From NCBI GenBank assembly GCA_018857735.1, contig JABMCL010002757.1, forward strand, positions 142,501-206,500: a stretch of DNA of 64,000 nt, given 5' to 3'. The notes under the pieces are model-generated. The model did no database searches. It was not told the origin of the DNA and saw nothing but the letters and a program-made list of their open reading frames with translations. The position numbers and the translations under genes are program-made. Of this stretch, positions 10,946-43,692 are shown one piece after another; position 1 is the first letter of the stretch; the number at the start of each line of letters is the position of its first letter. Source of the DNA: Alviniconcha marisindica (lineage: Eukaryota > Mollusca > Gastropoda > Provannidae).

Positions 10946-11231
10946 GTGGATCGTTTGCTTTGTTGTTCTTTAATATGCAGTTTTATTTGTTTGTGAGTTT
11001 CTCTCTTTTTTTGCGTGACTTGAAATAAGTTTGTTAATTCAGAAACAAGCAGGTATATGATAACAAACAACTGCATTGGGATAACGCTTCGAGAATATTA
11101 AGTGTTTTTGTTGTTGTTGTTGTTTTTGGGGGGGAATTCACATCGGTTCACAAACTATGAACAGAATGAACGAGTTAATTTTCCTTTCGGCGAAACTGAG
11201 AGGGGGCTGCTTTTACGAATGAGCGTGTGTG

Positions 11232-11420
11232 TGTGTGTGTGGGGGGGGGGGGGTCATGAATACGCGTGCGCCGTGCGTGTAGGCATGGGACGTAACTACT
11301 ACTAGTTGTACTGGCAATGCGTTTGTGAACAAAATAGCTCTTTGTCAGTAATACGTGTCGCCGTTTTAAAAGTGCAGTGAAAAAGTGTGTGTGTGTGTGT
11401 GGGGGGGGTGGGGGGGGGGT
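11232..11420. repeat. Two (TG)n-poly(G) compound tracts
   Basis: Around 11223-11253 and again at 11384-11420, a tg repeat runs directly into a poly-G run. The recurring TG-to-G transition suggests the homopolymers arise by slippage from the dinucleotide. Confidence 0.85.
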
Positions 11421-11742
11421 TATTGTTCTCCCAGCACACAGTGAAAATGGCAGCGTGACCTGGTCCCTTGGGGTCTCAGCTAATGGCGGGACGTGATAGC
11501 ACCAATCAGAGCAATTGCATTACTGCAATTTACAGTCAGCTGACAATCGCGTCAGTGCGCCCATAATGGGGTGCGTTACACCTGACAATAGCATGCACTC
11601 GAGGCAACGTTTACAGAAACTGGATCCATTCATGCATAAATAACAAAACGTTTCGCATTCGCGCCCAGACAGTGAAAATCTATATACTTTGGGTGATTGT
11701 AAACATCTCCAGGTATTGATCGCGACTCATTGCGCCTCTCAT

Positions 11743-11762
11743 CATCCCCCCCCCCCCCCCCC
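11743..11762. repeat. Poly-C run
   Basis: About 18 consecutive C residues with no associated gene. Confidence 0.9.
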
Positions 11763-11997
11763 TCCATGTATGTTACTAACGAAATGCAGGTCTGATGCGT
11801 CTGCAGTATGCGTGTTTATAAGCATAATTGCATTAACCCCGTGTGTGTGTGTGTGTGTGTGTAGAGTATACACGTGCTTATGATTGTATAGTGTTGCAAG
11901 AACTGGCTGTTACAGTGTTAAATAGGATCAAACTGACCTGATGCTACTATCCTTGAGTATTAAAGTTTTCGAATTCGAGTTCTCTCTCTTGCCCCCG

Positions 11998-12022
11998 CCC
12001 CCCCCCCCCCCCCCCCCCCCCC
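11998..12022. repeat. Poly-C run (25 nt)
   Basis: 25 consecutive C residues preceded by tctctctctt, one of the longest homopolymers in the window. Confidence 0.95.
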
Positions 12023-12474
12023 ATCGCCCCCGTTGTTTAAATGTATTGTTCAGTTGCTTTGCTCAGACGTATAGCCAAAAATAGTCAAAGGGGACACGGT
12101 TGTACGACATGATATGAGGAGGACATCTGAAGGAAAGCGTGTTTCCTACTCGCCCACTTTTCTTTCCAGGGCCCTGTCCTGGTTGGATTTATCACCGTTG
12201 AAGGGTTTCATTGCTGTCAACTAGGTACAGCTTGAATTTGTGACTGTACTAAGGTACCGCGTCGGTTCGCCGACTGGTACAGTCTCAAGCATGTACAATA
12301 AAGATACGAGTTGTGTCTGTGCTCCCATGAACCCCGACATGTATATCATGACGAATGGCACTCAGAAAGTTAACTGAAACCTTTGTTAGAGCTCCCTGGT
12401 GAAGAGAGGGACCAACATATTTCGGCCACTTTGTTTTCTTTCTTTTTTGAAGCGACAAACATTCTTTTCAGAAC

Positions 12475-12479
12475 TGTGT

Positions 12480-12535
<56 letters not shown>
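12475..12535. repeat. (TG)n microsatellite
   Basis: About 30 tg/gt dinucleotides with no coding content. Confidence 0.97.
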
Positions 12536-12536
<1 letters not shown>

Positions 12537-12912
12537 CATAATAAAAATGTTGCTCGAAAATGGACGGTTGTTTGCCCAGATAAAGTTTGTTGCTTTGTTG
12601 AGTTCTGATAAAACGGTTATGTGTCTGACTTTATGAGAAAGCTGGCATTCATTCGTTTCATTGTCTTTGATGAGAATGGGTTGTAGTTTCACACAATACT
12701 CCTCGCGCCATCTAAAACACACACGCGCGCACCCGCACCACACACAACCCATTAAACTATACAAACACACACTAAATGTCAAAACATGATACATCAAATG
12801 CTTCATCGATGTGCTGACATGAGTTTACACGGACATGAAAGACTGATCATTCATTCCGTTGATTAGCACGTGAGTTTTTTGTTTGTTTGTGTGGGTGTGT
12901 GGTTTTTGTTTG

Positions 12913-13040
12913 TTTTGTTTTTACCTCCCCCAAAATATGTTTTGTTTTTATCTCTCGAAGGATATGTTTTGTTTTTACCTCCCCAAAATATGTTTTGTGT
13001 TCATCTCTCGAAGGATATGTTTTGTTTTTACCTCCCGTAG
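12913..13040. repeat. ~52-bp repeat with tttgtttttacctcc core
   Basis: Alternating blocks of tgttttgtttttacctcc, aaaatatgttttg and atctctcgaaggata, about two and a half times. The Lys-Thr-rich minus-strand frame here is a by-product. Confidence 0.8.
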
Positions 13041-13099
13041 GGTAGGATACATTTCCTGAGGCGGGTGATGTCAAAGGTTCCTAACACCTGCCCCCCCCC

Positions 13100-14559
13100 C
13101 CCCCCTCCCCGCCTCACCCCCTCTCTATTCTTCTTTTAATAAAATTTTGTTTTTAATTACATCTTGGGGCACATCGCCCTCTGCGAAAAATGATGCTATC
13201 GGAATTCCGCTTTTGCGGTTGGAACTAACCGTTAGTTCCGATTCGTTTTTTTCCACCGCTTCTGTCCACCGTGACGTGTAACTTCAACAGAGAATAGAAC
13301 TTTTACCTGTGACTTGTTCACCTGTTTTTCGTTCTGATATGACACTCGCGGGTGGCTGGGTATTGAAGAGCAAGCACCATCACCAGTCCCTTCTCTTTTT
13401 TGCTTTTTCTTAGAGAGAGAAAGAAAGAAAGAGCCCGAGAAAGAAAGAGTTTCTGGAGAGAAAGTCCTAAATCAGTTACGGCCTTCCATGACTGTCAGAA
13501 TCGATGACACTGTTTAATATTACATCTGGCTGCAGCGTTTTGTTATTTTTACCTGCAATGCACGCAGCGTTGGACCCGTTGGGATAATTAACCTCGCGTT
13601 GGCTGCACCCCTCCATTTTGTGCCACCTTTGAAGTTGGACCACAGCTGTGAAGCAAGGGCGCTTTAGCCTTGATTATCCACTTTGTCTTTGCACCGGGGA
13701 AAAAACCCCGCTTGATATCGATTTTAGTATTGCTGCATTGTCGGGTATGCAGTGAGGCGAAAGGACTCATTAGAAGGCCTTAGGCTGTGCCAGCGGCGCG
13801 TTGGCCGCTAGAGCTGTACGCTGACCCGATTGTCAGCGGAATCAGGAAGGGACAGGTAGAACATAGTGGTAACGGAACAGTAGGCAGCAGACGAAGCACA
13901 GTGTGTCATGCTGCTGTTGGGTAAACGGCAAAAGGAGAGGTGACGAAGAGGAGTCTTCCAACAGCACATGATGCGATCTCGGGGCTGAAGACGATCGCCT
14001 GCTCAAAATGTCTTTTAAATGAGTTCTTCTTGCTTATGTCACTGTTTGATGTGGTCCTCCCCGGTAAAATTCATTGGGCTGAAATAAACAGCTGTTATTT
14101 TTGTAACAGCGAACACTGACTTCTGGGATAATTTTAGACCTACATGAAGAAAAGAAAAAATGCGAATAAGTATTGTGTACCAGCCTTGCCCGGGGTTGTG
14201 GTAATACGGTGATGACTTGCATGTCGCTTATTAGTGTCGGCGTCGATGAGCGGAATTTGCCTTTCATTAGTTTCAACACAGCTGGTTTCAGTGCCTGGTT
14301 TTCTGTGTCTGTGTAGACTACCGTGTCCGTACATGACTGGTTCACAGACTGGGAGGTGGTTGTCTCTGTGCACCGCGTGTTGTTTCTGGCCTGCGATTAC
14401 ATGCCACCTCGTTATCACCTGGCCGCGCTCACAATGTCTTGTTTGTGCGTGGCGAGGCGTGGTCTGGTGGCGTCCTCCTAGGCTTACCCTTACCTACATC
14501 GCTGTGCCGCGCTGTGATTTGGCGTCGGGTGGCTGCTGTATTCACACGTCGATGCCGTC

Positions 14560-14604
<45 letters not shown>

Positions 14605-15080
14605 TATCATATATGCCTGCCGACCAACATCATACCTTTTCGAGCACCAGCAGCGTTCGTTGCACCGCTCTCACGCGCCTCCGTGTTTTCGAGTTGGGGT
14701 GTTTGCTGATAGTGTTAACCAGGCGTTGTCGGGTAGATGTGGACCAACACATCGTACCTTTCACGCGCTACGCAACGGCCGGGATTTGTGGAGCTAAGAA
14801 GGGATTTGATGGTAGCTGGGGCTTGTGAAGACGAAGCAGGGAGTGCATAATTGATTGTCATTGTGACTAGCGTATCGACAGGACAAGGAGGAGGATGGCG
14901 GCCTCCTTTGCCGTTAGGTTGCCGAATGAAAAGCAGCACAACTGTTGCATCTGGTGTTGCCCTGCATTACCGTAAACAGTTTCTTTGGCGATGAGAGAAG
15001 GAGAGCCGTTGTAAATGAAGAGACTGGGTGTGCAACAGGCTGCTTGTGTGTATAGATGGTAGCAGTCGTTCAGTGTGTCG
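13100..15080. other. Upstream region of the Rab11-FIP gene; promoter and 5' UTR not resolved
   Basis: CpG dinucleotides look commoner here (for example 13770-14000 and 14640-14860) than in the AT-rich flanks. That would suit a promoter or 5' UTR ahead of the first coding exon. I cannot place a transcription start or non-coding exon from sequence alone. A (TA)n tract lies at 14562-14601. The longer reading frames near 14230-14830 run through that tract and are not convincing. Confidence 0.4.
14562..14601. repeat. (AT)n microsatellite
   Basis: 20 uninterrupted AT dinucleotides. Confidence 0.97.
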
Positions 15081-15084
15081 GCGT

Positions 15085-15099
15085 CACGTGTTGCACGTG
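15085..15099. promoter_or_regulatory. Tandem CACGTG E-boxes
   Basis: Two CACGTG palindromes sit 9 bp apart (15085-15090 and 15094-15099), about 60-100 bp upstream of the first possible Rab11-FIP start codons. The first, gtcacgtg, matches most of the CLEAR-type site bound by MiT/TFE factors that control lysosomal and endosomal genes in vertebrates. USF, Myc or Max-type factors are equally possible. Function is inference. Confidence 0.4.
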
Positions 15100-15185
15100 C
15101 GGAGATCAGCCTGGAACAGTGCTGGTAGGAGTCGGCGACAGACCTGTGCTATGTCATGTGTTCTAGGATAACCTCTTTTAAGATT

Positions 15186-36343
<21,158 letters not shown>

Positions 36344-37995
36344 CGGAACATCCCACAGACTTGATGGAGTGGACTGAAAAGTCTGTGACGACTTCGTAAA
36401 GACTTTGCTAGTCTACACAGCCTGCACGGTCTTACCCATTGCACCACCAACCAGTGATGTAGCAGCACTTAGAGACTGTGGCAGATGAACAGATTGCTTC
36501 TGCATCACTGAGACTGTGCTGACCTATAATTATTGTACACACCATAGATAAACCAGCGCAGACTGGGAGCGGACGAGTTCCAGCATCATCACTGTCATGT
36601 GGACTCTAAGAACTGCAATTCCTCACAGAAGAAATAACACCAAGATGGCTTTGACAGGTCATGAACTGTTTGCTGTAACTGGCTGGAAACAGTTTTCTTC
36701 ACGAACGGAAGTTCCTGTGAGACTTGTCTCCTCAGGTGTCCTACAGGTACAACAGCTGCAGTGCAGTGTCACAATGAACTGGAAGTGAAGGGTGCAAATG
36801 TTTTGAGTTTTAAAGAGCATTGCAGTGCATGCATGTTTCAAGACCTTTTACAACACTACCAAACGTACACTACGCAGACACGTGCTATTTTACACAACGC
36901 TCTTGCATTGGGGTTTCTTTGTGGTCAGTTGACGATAAGGGCATGTCATTTTAACGGATTGTTCTTGGGTGCGTTGTAGTGCTTTTACAGTGGTATACAC
37001 ACATACAGTATATAGTTTCCCCCCGACAGGACATCAAGGTAGCCTTTGTAATGTGAAGCAGCAGTACTTAGCTAAACAATGTGCAAGTCAAGTGATGACA
37101 CTGGTGACGAAAGAGGAGATAAATGCAGTGTTCACATAAGTTCACAGTGAAAATGTTGCCTCAATAAGGGTTTTTAATTAAACTAGGATCTGACAAATAC
37201 TCACTGCCTTCACCATGTACAATACTCTGGGGGTTACTTGTCAACACTGAGCCATGCAGGATGCAAAACAGGGTGTTCAGTAGTGCCATGCACAAATGGT
37301 CCCGCTGTTTGTGTGGGTTTGTCACCTTTATTCTTTCATTTCAGAATGCTTTTGCAAATTGAAGTGTACTGTTGGTTTGGGGGGGGGGGGGGGTTATAGT
37401 CCCTTTTGATTTACTCAATGTGCAGTTTTTTTTAGTTTTTTTTTTAGTGTCCTGCTGTGTTGAAGAGCATCCCGCCCCCGCCCCACCCCCTCAAACAAAT
37501 TTGGAATGTGTTCCCAGTTAAAACTAGCTGATCTGTGGACAAGGAAAAAAGGTTATTTTTTCTTTCAGTTGAATGGAACTGTATTCTGGCCTGTTGGTCT
37601 TTTTAATCTCATTGTTACAAGACTGGAGCAAGCAAAGTCATTTATTGTAAGAAAATGTGAGATTTGATGTCTCCACCCCCCCCCCCCCCCCCCACGCTCC
37701 ACCCCCCCTAAAAAAAATAATTTAGGCAGCCACATTGTGTATTCAGTTGAACTTATTTAATCAGCTGGTGGACTTGCCAGTAGTCACCAGTGTTGTCCAC
37801 TGATCTGAACGTCGTATGAACAAGGCCGTGCCTTCAGCAGTACTGAATGAAGAGGGTTCCTGCTCCTCATTATGATTTACTTGCATATTTATTTGCTTGG
37901 GGCCTTTTTATGTTCTTTTTGCTTTGCAGTTTTATTGAGTCCGTTGAACTCATGACCAATTGTGTTGATGGTGTTGCTTTTCACTTTTGTCTTTT

Positions 37996-38075
37996 CTTTT
38001 GCAACCGCCCTGATATAAACCACACTGGTTGACTGGGCGTAAAACACCAATTTACTTACTTCCTTCCTTTTGCAA
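37996..38075 (+). mobile_element. Ultra-short retroposed unit with 9-bp target duplication
   Basis: The unit 38005-38066 reads cgccctgatata, gactgggcgtaaaacacc, tttacttact. It is flanked by cttttgcaa at 37996-38004 and 38067-38075. It is the same family as 6812-6870 (opposite strand), again with only the last ~60 bp present. Confidence 0.78.
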
Positions 38076-38447
38076 GTAATGACTAATGCGCAGGAGGTGC
38101 GTTAGCTGGTGCTGTACAGATCAAAAGTTACTTATGGCTGAGATTTGATACTGTTGATATTTTGTAATACAAGAACAATATTGGACATGAAGTGATCCAT
38201 AAGCTGTCAGGGGTATTGCATATGAAGTCATTCCATTTTATGTCACATCTTTGTTGCTTGTAGCATGCAACATTCATTGCACATACGTGTCAGTCTGATC
38301 AGATTGTTTTCTGCACAAAACTGAGGATTTTTTATGAAAGTTTCTTCGTCAATAGGAGAGGTTCATTTTCTGTTTCTTGTTTATTAGTTTGTTTGCATTA
38401 TACCTCTTTTTACACAGTGTGAATTGTGTAGACCTTAGTTATTTTAG

Positions 38448-38539
38448 TATAGTGGAACCCCTGTTTTAAGACCACTCTGAATATCAAGCAAAAGTGGTAC
38501 TGAAGGAGGAGTGACCTGTCACTGGGTGTTCCACTGTAC
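38448..38539. mobile_element. Short TA-flanked MITE with agtggaac ends
   Basis: The left end is tatagtggaacccc and the right end gggtgttccactgta, inverted over about 14 bp, with ttaagaccactc inside. It is an internally shortened relative of 28344-28573 in the putative 3' UTR. Confidence 0.65.
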
Positions 38540-39552
38540 TGACTGTGGTGGTGTTTTTTGTTTTGTTTTTGTTTTTACCAGAACAGCAAAAAATTGTGTT
38601 TTTATAAGCACAACAAACGCTTGATCTGAAAAGCTGAAGCAGGTGATTTGATGTGTCGAAGTTTAAACTGCTTTAGAAACTGTGTACCAGGGAACAAAAG
38701 CTTGTGGAGTCCTGTTTTGTTTTTCTCTGTTACTTTTTGGTTGAATGTATTGGGTAGTAGAGTCTGTGGAAGGACAATGTAAGAACAGTTGATGACTGAC
38801 AAATGTTTATTAAACGCATGAGCACAGCTGCTACCTCTGGGACAAGGTACCTGGACAGTGCACACTGAAGTGGGTGCACAAAACAAGGACCTGGTGGAAA
38901 CAGTGTGGACCGTGTGCAGCATCTGCTGCAGATTTGTCCGATGTTGATGCATTCTTGCAGGGACAAGATGTCACACATGTATTTTGTGTTCATGTTTTTG
39001 CATGAAGAGTGCATGTTTCTTTGTAGAGTAGCTGATTGTTATTCTTTGTTGACAACTGTAAACGTGAACCGACGAGTGACAAAGTGAACAAATTCATGTC
39101 AGTTACTGGTGCTTGGTGGTGGTCGGTTGGGTTGTCAATGTTGCATTTTTTGGGGGGTTGTTATATTTGGAAAGGGGGGGGGGTGCACAGATTCATGTAC
39201 TTGTCCTGCTAACTGTGGTACACAGAAACCAGTAGTTTTAGAATGAACACAACTGTAATGTTTTGCAAGTATTTGATACAGACAAAAGTTTGTTGCTGCA
39301 GTTTCCTGCTTGTGAGATGGAAGGTTAATGTGTGCAGCAGGGTATCAGTGAAATTTGTTCAAACTAAAATAGGTTGCTGTGGACAGGAAGTATAAGTAGT
39401 AGGATGGACCTTTGGCAGCAGGCTTTCGTTCCTGTACCCCCGACCGACCCACCCGCCCACCCCATTTTATGTCAGATTTAATCATTCCTATCTGCTGCTG
39501 TGCTGTAAGTGGGTACCTTCACGTGATTTCTTTCCATCATCGTCATTGTTGT

Positions 39553-39628
39553 ACTAGTGCTACCGTTAAGCACTTTGAGCCCAAATGAGATTGGGCACCC
39601 CACAGAAATCTTTAGTGTTATTATTATT
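39553..39628 (+). mobile_element. Possible SINE 3' end (taagcactttgagcc type)
   Basis: Contains gttaagcactttgagccc, then gggcacccc and a ttattattatt tail. The order resembles the gcgctta plus TAA-rich ends at 15824 and 16582. Weak support. Confidence 0.4.
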
Positions 39629-40006
39629 TTACACTGAAGGTTTTGTTTTTTATTCATCTGAAATTAAGTTGTAATCACACGCAGGGCATATATTTGTTGA
39701 TGCTTTATCCTTTAGACAGGATAGTAGAAACTATGGTAACATCACACCAGTAATCATTATCCAACAGTTTCTCAACTTAGTTCTTTTCCTTTTTTATCTC
39801 ACTTCCTTTTTCTTCTTATTTTTTAACACCGAAAACTACACCATGAGACATGTTAACCTGTTTAAGCCCAGACTGATTTTGAAAGTACAAATTTTCTGAC
39901 GTTACCAGATATTGCCTTTTTGAAAAATTTCCCAGTCACTAGTTGTATTTAATAGTCATGTTGCCTATTTATTGCAGACTTGTTCTCTGTACAGACTCAC
40001 TCAGTG

Positions 40007-40012
40007 AATAAA
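40007..40012 (+). terminator. RAB11FIP: Candidate polyadenylation signal AATAAA
   Basis: AATAAA in gtgaataaagctg, in the right direction for the Rab11-FIP transcript. A T/G-containing stretch follows. Which signal is used cannot be told from sequence. Confidence 0.4.
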
Positions 40013-40628
40013 GCTGTAGATCTGATGTGCGAGGTCTTCTCCCACCTTCCACAACATGGCTATATCTGTCTGATGGAGCGCCAACACTGACTGAAAGATC
40101 TGCTCTTTTTATTATCTGTGATTGGCATGCCATCCGCTTCTGAATTTTACTTTACATCAACCAGTTTTATTTGCAAATCATTTGAGAAATTGGGTGATTT
40201 TTTTATATTTTTTCATTTCACATTTTACCACTCCACACTCCACAGTATGTGATGTACAGTAAGTTAAGCTCTTTTTTTTCACTCGGTATTCAATTCCAGT
40301 TTCTTGCTTTGTCTCCACATCATATACTGATGACTGCCTGGTAGTTATTCCCATTGTTGATACAGATCGTTTTCCCCTGAAACTTAGCATGTGTAAACCA
40401 ATATGGGTTTCTAGAGACACTGTTAGTATTTAACCAGTACCTTTGATCACCACTGCAGAACGGCTGCTGTTGTAGTAGTGTCCATCAGCTTTTCACTGTA
40501 TTCCCAGCATTTCTCAGATCCTCAAACTCTTGATTTGGGGAGAGCTTCTTCCTTTTCATTTAAGTGCTGATGTTGGTGCAGTTCTCTTGACCGCCCATAG
40601 AGGCTACAGTAACTCTTCTTTGTCGTCT

Positions 40629-41115
40629 TTTTTTCATGCTATGCCAGTGTCATTGCATTGTTCTGTGTGGTCTCATCTTTCCATGCTATACCATTGTCAA
40701 TGCATTGGTCTTTGTCATCTCATTTTTTCATGCTATGCCAATGTCATTGCATTGTTCTGTGTGGTCTCATTTTTTCATGCTGTGCCATTGTAATTGCATT
40801 GTTCTGTGTGGTCTCATCTTTCCATGCTATGCCTGTGTCATTGCATTGGTCTTTGTCATCTCATTTTTTCATCCAGTGTCATTGCATTGGTCTTTGTCAT
40901 CTCATTTTTTTTATGCTATGCCAATGTCATTGCATTGTTCTGTGTGGTCTCATTTTTTCATGCTATGCCATTGTAATTGCATTGTTCTGTGTGGTCTCAT
41001 CTTTTCATGCTATGCCTGTGTCATTGCATTGGTCTTTGTCATCTCATTTTTTTATGCTATGCCAATGTCATTGCATTGTTCTGTGTGGTCTCATTTTTTC
41101 ATGCTATACCTATGT
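40629..41115. repeat. ~46-bp minisatellite (ttcatgctatgcc)
   Basis: About ten copies of a unit with ttttttcatgctatgcc, tgtcattgcattg, and either ttctgtgtggtctca or gtctttgtcatctca. Two unit subtypes alternate, so a higher-order period near 90 bp is visible. The repeat contains no stop in any plus frame, producing spurious frames of 158 and 215 codons (Cys/His/Ser/Phe-rich). Confidence 0.95.
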
Positions 41116-42208
41116 TATTGCACTGAAAAGGTAATGCTGGTTGTTGTTGTTTTCTTTCCAGTTATTCTGTGTATCCTTTTTATTGAAACTATCCTTTGTT
41201 CACGGTGTGGAGTTTTACTATTATTTACTATTACTTTCATGTACAGTTATTGTGTTCATTCCTTGCTGCTACTTCATGATTAATTATTAGCAGGTATGGT
41301 GGTGATGAAAAAAAAAAAACTTGGCTGCATCAGTGCATTTAATTATTTACTGTGCAACATTTGCATAATCATTTTTGTTACAGGGTGGCATTAACGAAGG
41401 TCTGCTGGGGTAGCGCGGTTAGTGTATGTTTGATGTCAGGCCGGTGTATGTTTGATGCCTGGTTGCATCCTGTTTGTACAGTGTTTGATCATGGAGAGGT
41501 GCCTTTTCACAAGAATGCTTTCACTGCCAGTTGTGCTGAATAACACGGATTGTGGGCAGTTTTGGACTGGGAATCCAATGTTTTGCAATGTTAATGAATC
41601 ATCATTAGTTGTACCTTTTCCTCTGTGGGATAATTGACTGATGATGAAGAGTGAATTGTTTAGCAGGTATATGCATAGATGAGAAATGACTGTGGATATT
41701 AAGTATGCTTGTACAGTTTGCTGTATACATTGAGCAACTTTTATGTTTCAACTGCACGTTCAGTGAAGTGCAGTTGAACTGGTTACCTGCCTGCCTTCAG
41801 TTTGTTCTCATGTAGTGTGTGTGTTTATGGTGCTGTAAGCATCGCATTGGGCTGCCCTTTTTGTATCGTTGACCTTAGATCTCTTTCTCTTTCACTCACT
41901 CAATCATGCACACATGCACGCGTGCACACACACACACACATCATTTCCAGCTGATGCAGTCTCAGTGTGCACCTATCACCTGCTTTGGCGTATAAAACCC
42001 TGGTTTGTCCTCTAACCCGGATACTGCTGATGGTCAGCGAGTCATGACAAGTCTGTTGGTAACCTTAAGTGTCCAGAGATGGGATGGTTTAGGATCAAGA
42101 TAGGCAGGAATGGGATAGATTTGGGGTGAAGCATAAATTAATGTTCTTGAAACATACTGCCAGACCTCACGGCTGGACTAGACACCAGTCTATTCTGTCA
42201 GAACCAGC
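41116..42208. other. Intergenic DNA, no gene recognised
   Basis: No coding region recognised. A CA tract lies at 41927-41940. Confidence 0.5.
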
Positions 42209-42866
42209 GCACCTTTCCTCTCCTCTCAGCCTTCCCGACTGCTACGCTCACAAGTGCCCATTGCACCATCTCCACCACCATTCCAGTGAAACGATGAGAG
42301 ATACTTGACTCACAAACAGTGCAGTAGATATTCGATATGATTTGAACTGTTCTCACAGCTGTTTCAAAGTGTGTGTGTGTGTGTATGTGTGTGTGTGTGT
42401 GTGTATATAGATAGCTGTATACATAGCTCAGTAGGAGTACTATCCCTTTAAAAAAAAAAACATTTTGGAATACCAGGAATACCATCATATTGTTTCATTA
42501 TTCCTTACATTCGATCAAGTTGACAAAAAAGCACTTTTCCCCTCCTCTCATTATCAGCCTTCCAAACTGCTACACTCATAAGTGTCCATTGCACCATCTT
42601 CACCACCATTCCAGTGAAACAATGAAAGATACTGGACTCACAGACAGTGCACTAGATACTGGATATCACTTCAACAGTTCTTACACCTGCTTTGTTTGTG
42701 TGTGTGCATTTGTGTGTGTGTAGATAGCTGTATGTATATATATATATATAGATATATATATAGCCCAGAGGGAGTGTACTGTCCCTTTGTTAGTAAACAT
42801 TTTTGAATACCAGGAATACCATCTCTTGTTTCGTTATTCCTTGCATTTGGTCAAGTTGACAAATCA
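42209..42866. repeat. Tandem segmental duplication (~320-335 bp, two copies)
   Basis: Copy 1 (42209-42525) and copy 2 (42531-42866) share the same series of blocks: cctcctctc, cactgc/gctac, ccattgcaccatct, caccaccattccagtgaaac, a TG/TA microsatellite, tagatagctgta, gaataccaggaatacc, tcaagttgacaaa. Divergence is about 15-20% by eye, with the microsatellites differing in length. The similar short reading frames in both copies follow from the duplication. Confidence 0.92.
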
Positions 42867-43369
42867 GGATTTAGAAAGAAATTCAGATTGTGTGTTCTTA
42901 GCAACTGTGAGCTACTGTTTGGGGAAACTGATGTAATTGGTATCAAAACAGGTTGTATCACAAAAACCTTCGAAAACATGTCTTCCCTTATTATTTCCAT
43001 CTCTTAGATGCAGTGCTATTGTTGCTTTCATTTTAGCAGTCAAAATACATGCTTTGGATAGTCAAGACATTCCATTTCCTTTCAGGTTGTGAATTTGTAT
43101 TGCTATGCTTACTACTCGTGTTCTTTTACACTGATTACCACAGTGTCTGACATCTATTCAAAGATGACTGAGAGAAAGATTAAAATCAACTGATAATAAT
43201 ATATATCTTTTGCTCACATATTTTTTCTGTGTGTGTACATGGGTCTGTTTGCATGCATGGTGTGAGTTATTAGAGGCATGAATTCTTTTTCTAACTGGTA
43301 TCTGTATTACAATTCTTTGAACAAAACTTTCCTCTGTTCAAACATGAGCAGCTTTTGCACACACATGCA

Positions 43370-43520
43370 CATGCAGACACACACACACACAGTTATACAC
43401 ACTTGCTGTGAAACACACACTGTTTCACACACTCGCTGTGAAACACACACTGTTTCACACACTCGCTGTCTCACACACACATACACACTGTCACACACAC
43501 ATGCTGTCAGTACACACTTG
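43370..43520. repeat. cacactgtttcacacac repeat cluster
   Basis: CA-rich repeats with higher-order units of about 34 bp (acacactcgctgtgaaacac). The Cys/Val and His/Thr frames are artefacts. Confidence 0.85.
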
Positions 43521-43675
43521 CATGCAAACACGTGCGCACCAGCTTTACCACATCAAAACCATTGTTCTGAAATCAACTGAAGATTACTCTGTGTGTTTGC
43601 GTGCATAGAATCAGCAAAAAAAAGTACAAAGAACAAAGGAAACAACAGACAAGGTGTTTATATGACAAGGCTGGA

Positions 43676-43692
43676 AGGGGGGGGGGGGGGGG
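43676..43692. repeat. Poly-G run
   Basis: About 17 consecutive G residues. Confidence 0.9.

Larger units (their letters stand above)
36344..40030 (+). other. RAB11FIP: Probable long 3' UTR of the Rab11-FIP gene
   Basis: No further coding exon is needed after the TAA at 36341. The first canonical AATAAA I noticed is at 40007-40012, giving a 3' UTR of about 3.7 kb. An ATTAAA at 37177-37182 could serve a shorter form. The stretch contains poly-G (about 37379-37393), poly-C (about 37676-37693), a 62-bp retroposed unit and a short MITE. The true end cannot be fixed from sequence. Confidence 0.45.

Noticed and set aside
14234..14828. Two overlapping plus-strand frames of 187 and 129 codons
   Set aside because: Both read through a (TA)n microsatellite, overlap in different frames and show no domain. 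They lie in the probable upstream region of the Rab11-FIP gene.
40636..41283. 215-codon frame with repeated Cys/His/Ser/Phe pattern, resembling a repetitive membrane protein
   Set aside because: It is the translation of the ~46-bp minisatellite. More than one frame is open over the same DNA and there is no promoter, splice or domain evidence.
41396..41475. tRNA-like sequence (ggggtagcgcggttagtg)
   Set aside because: It resembles a box A, but no box B or acceptor pairing follows.
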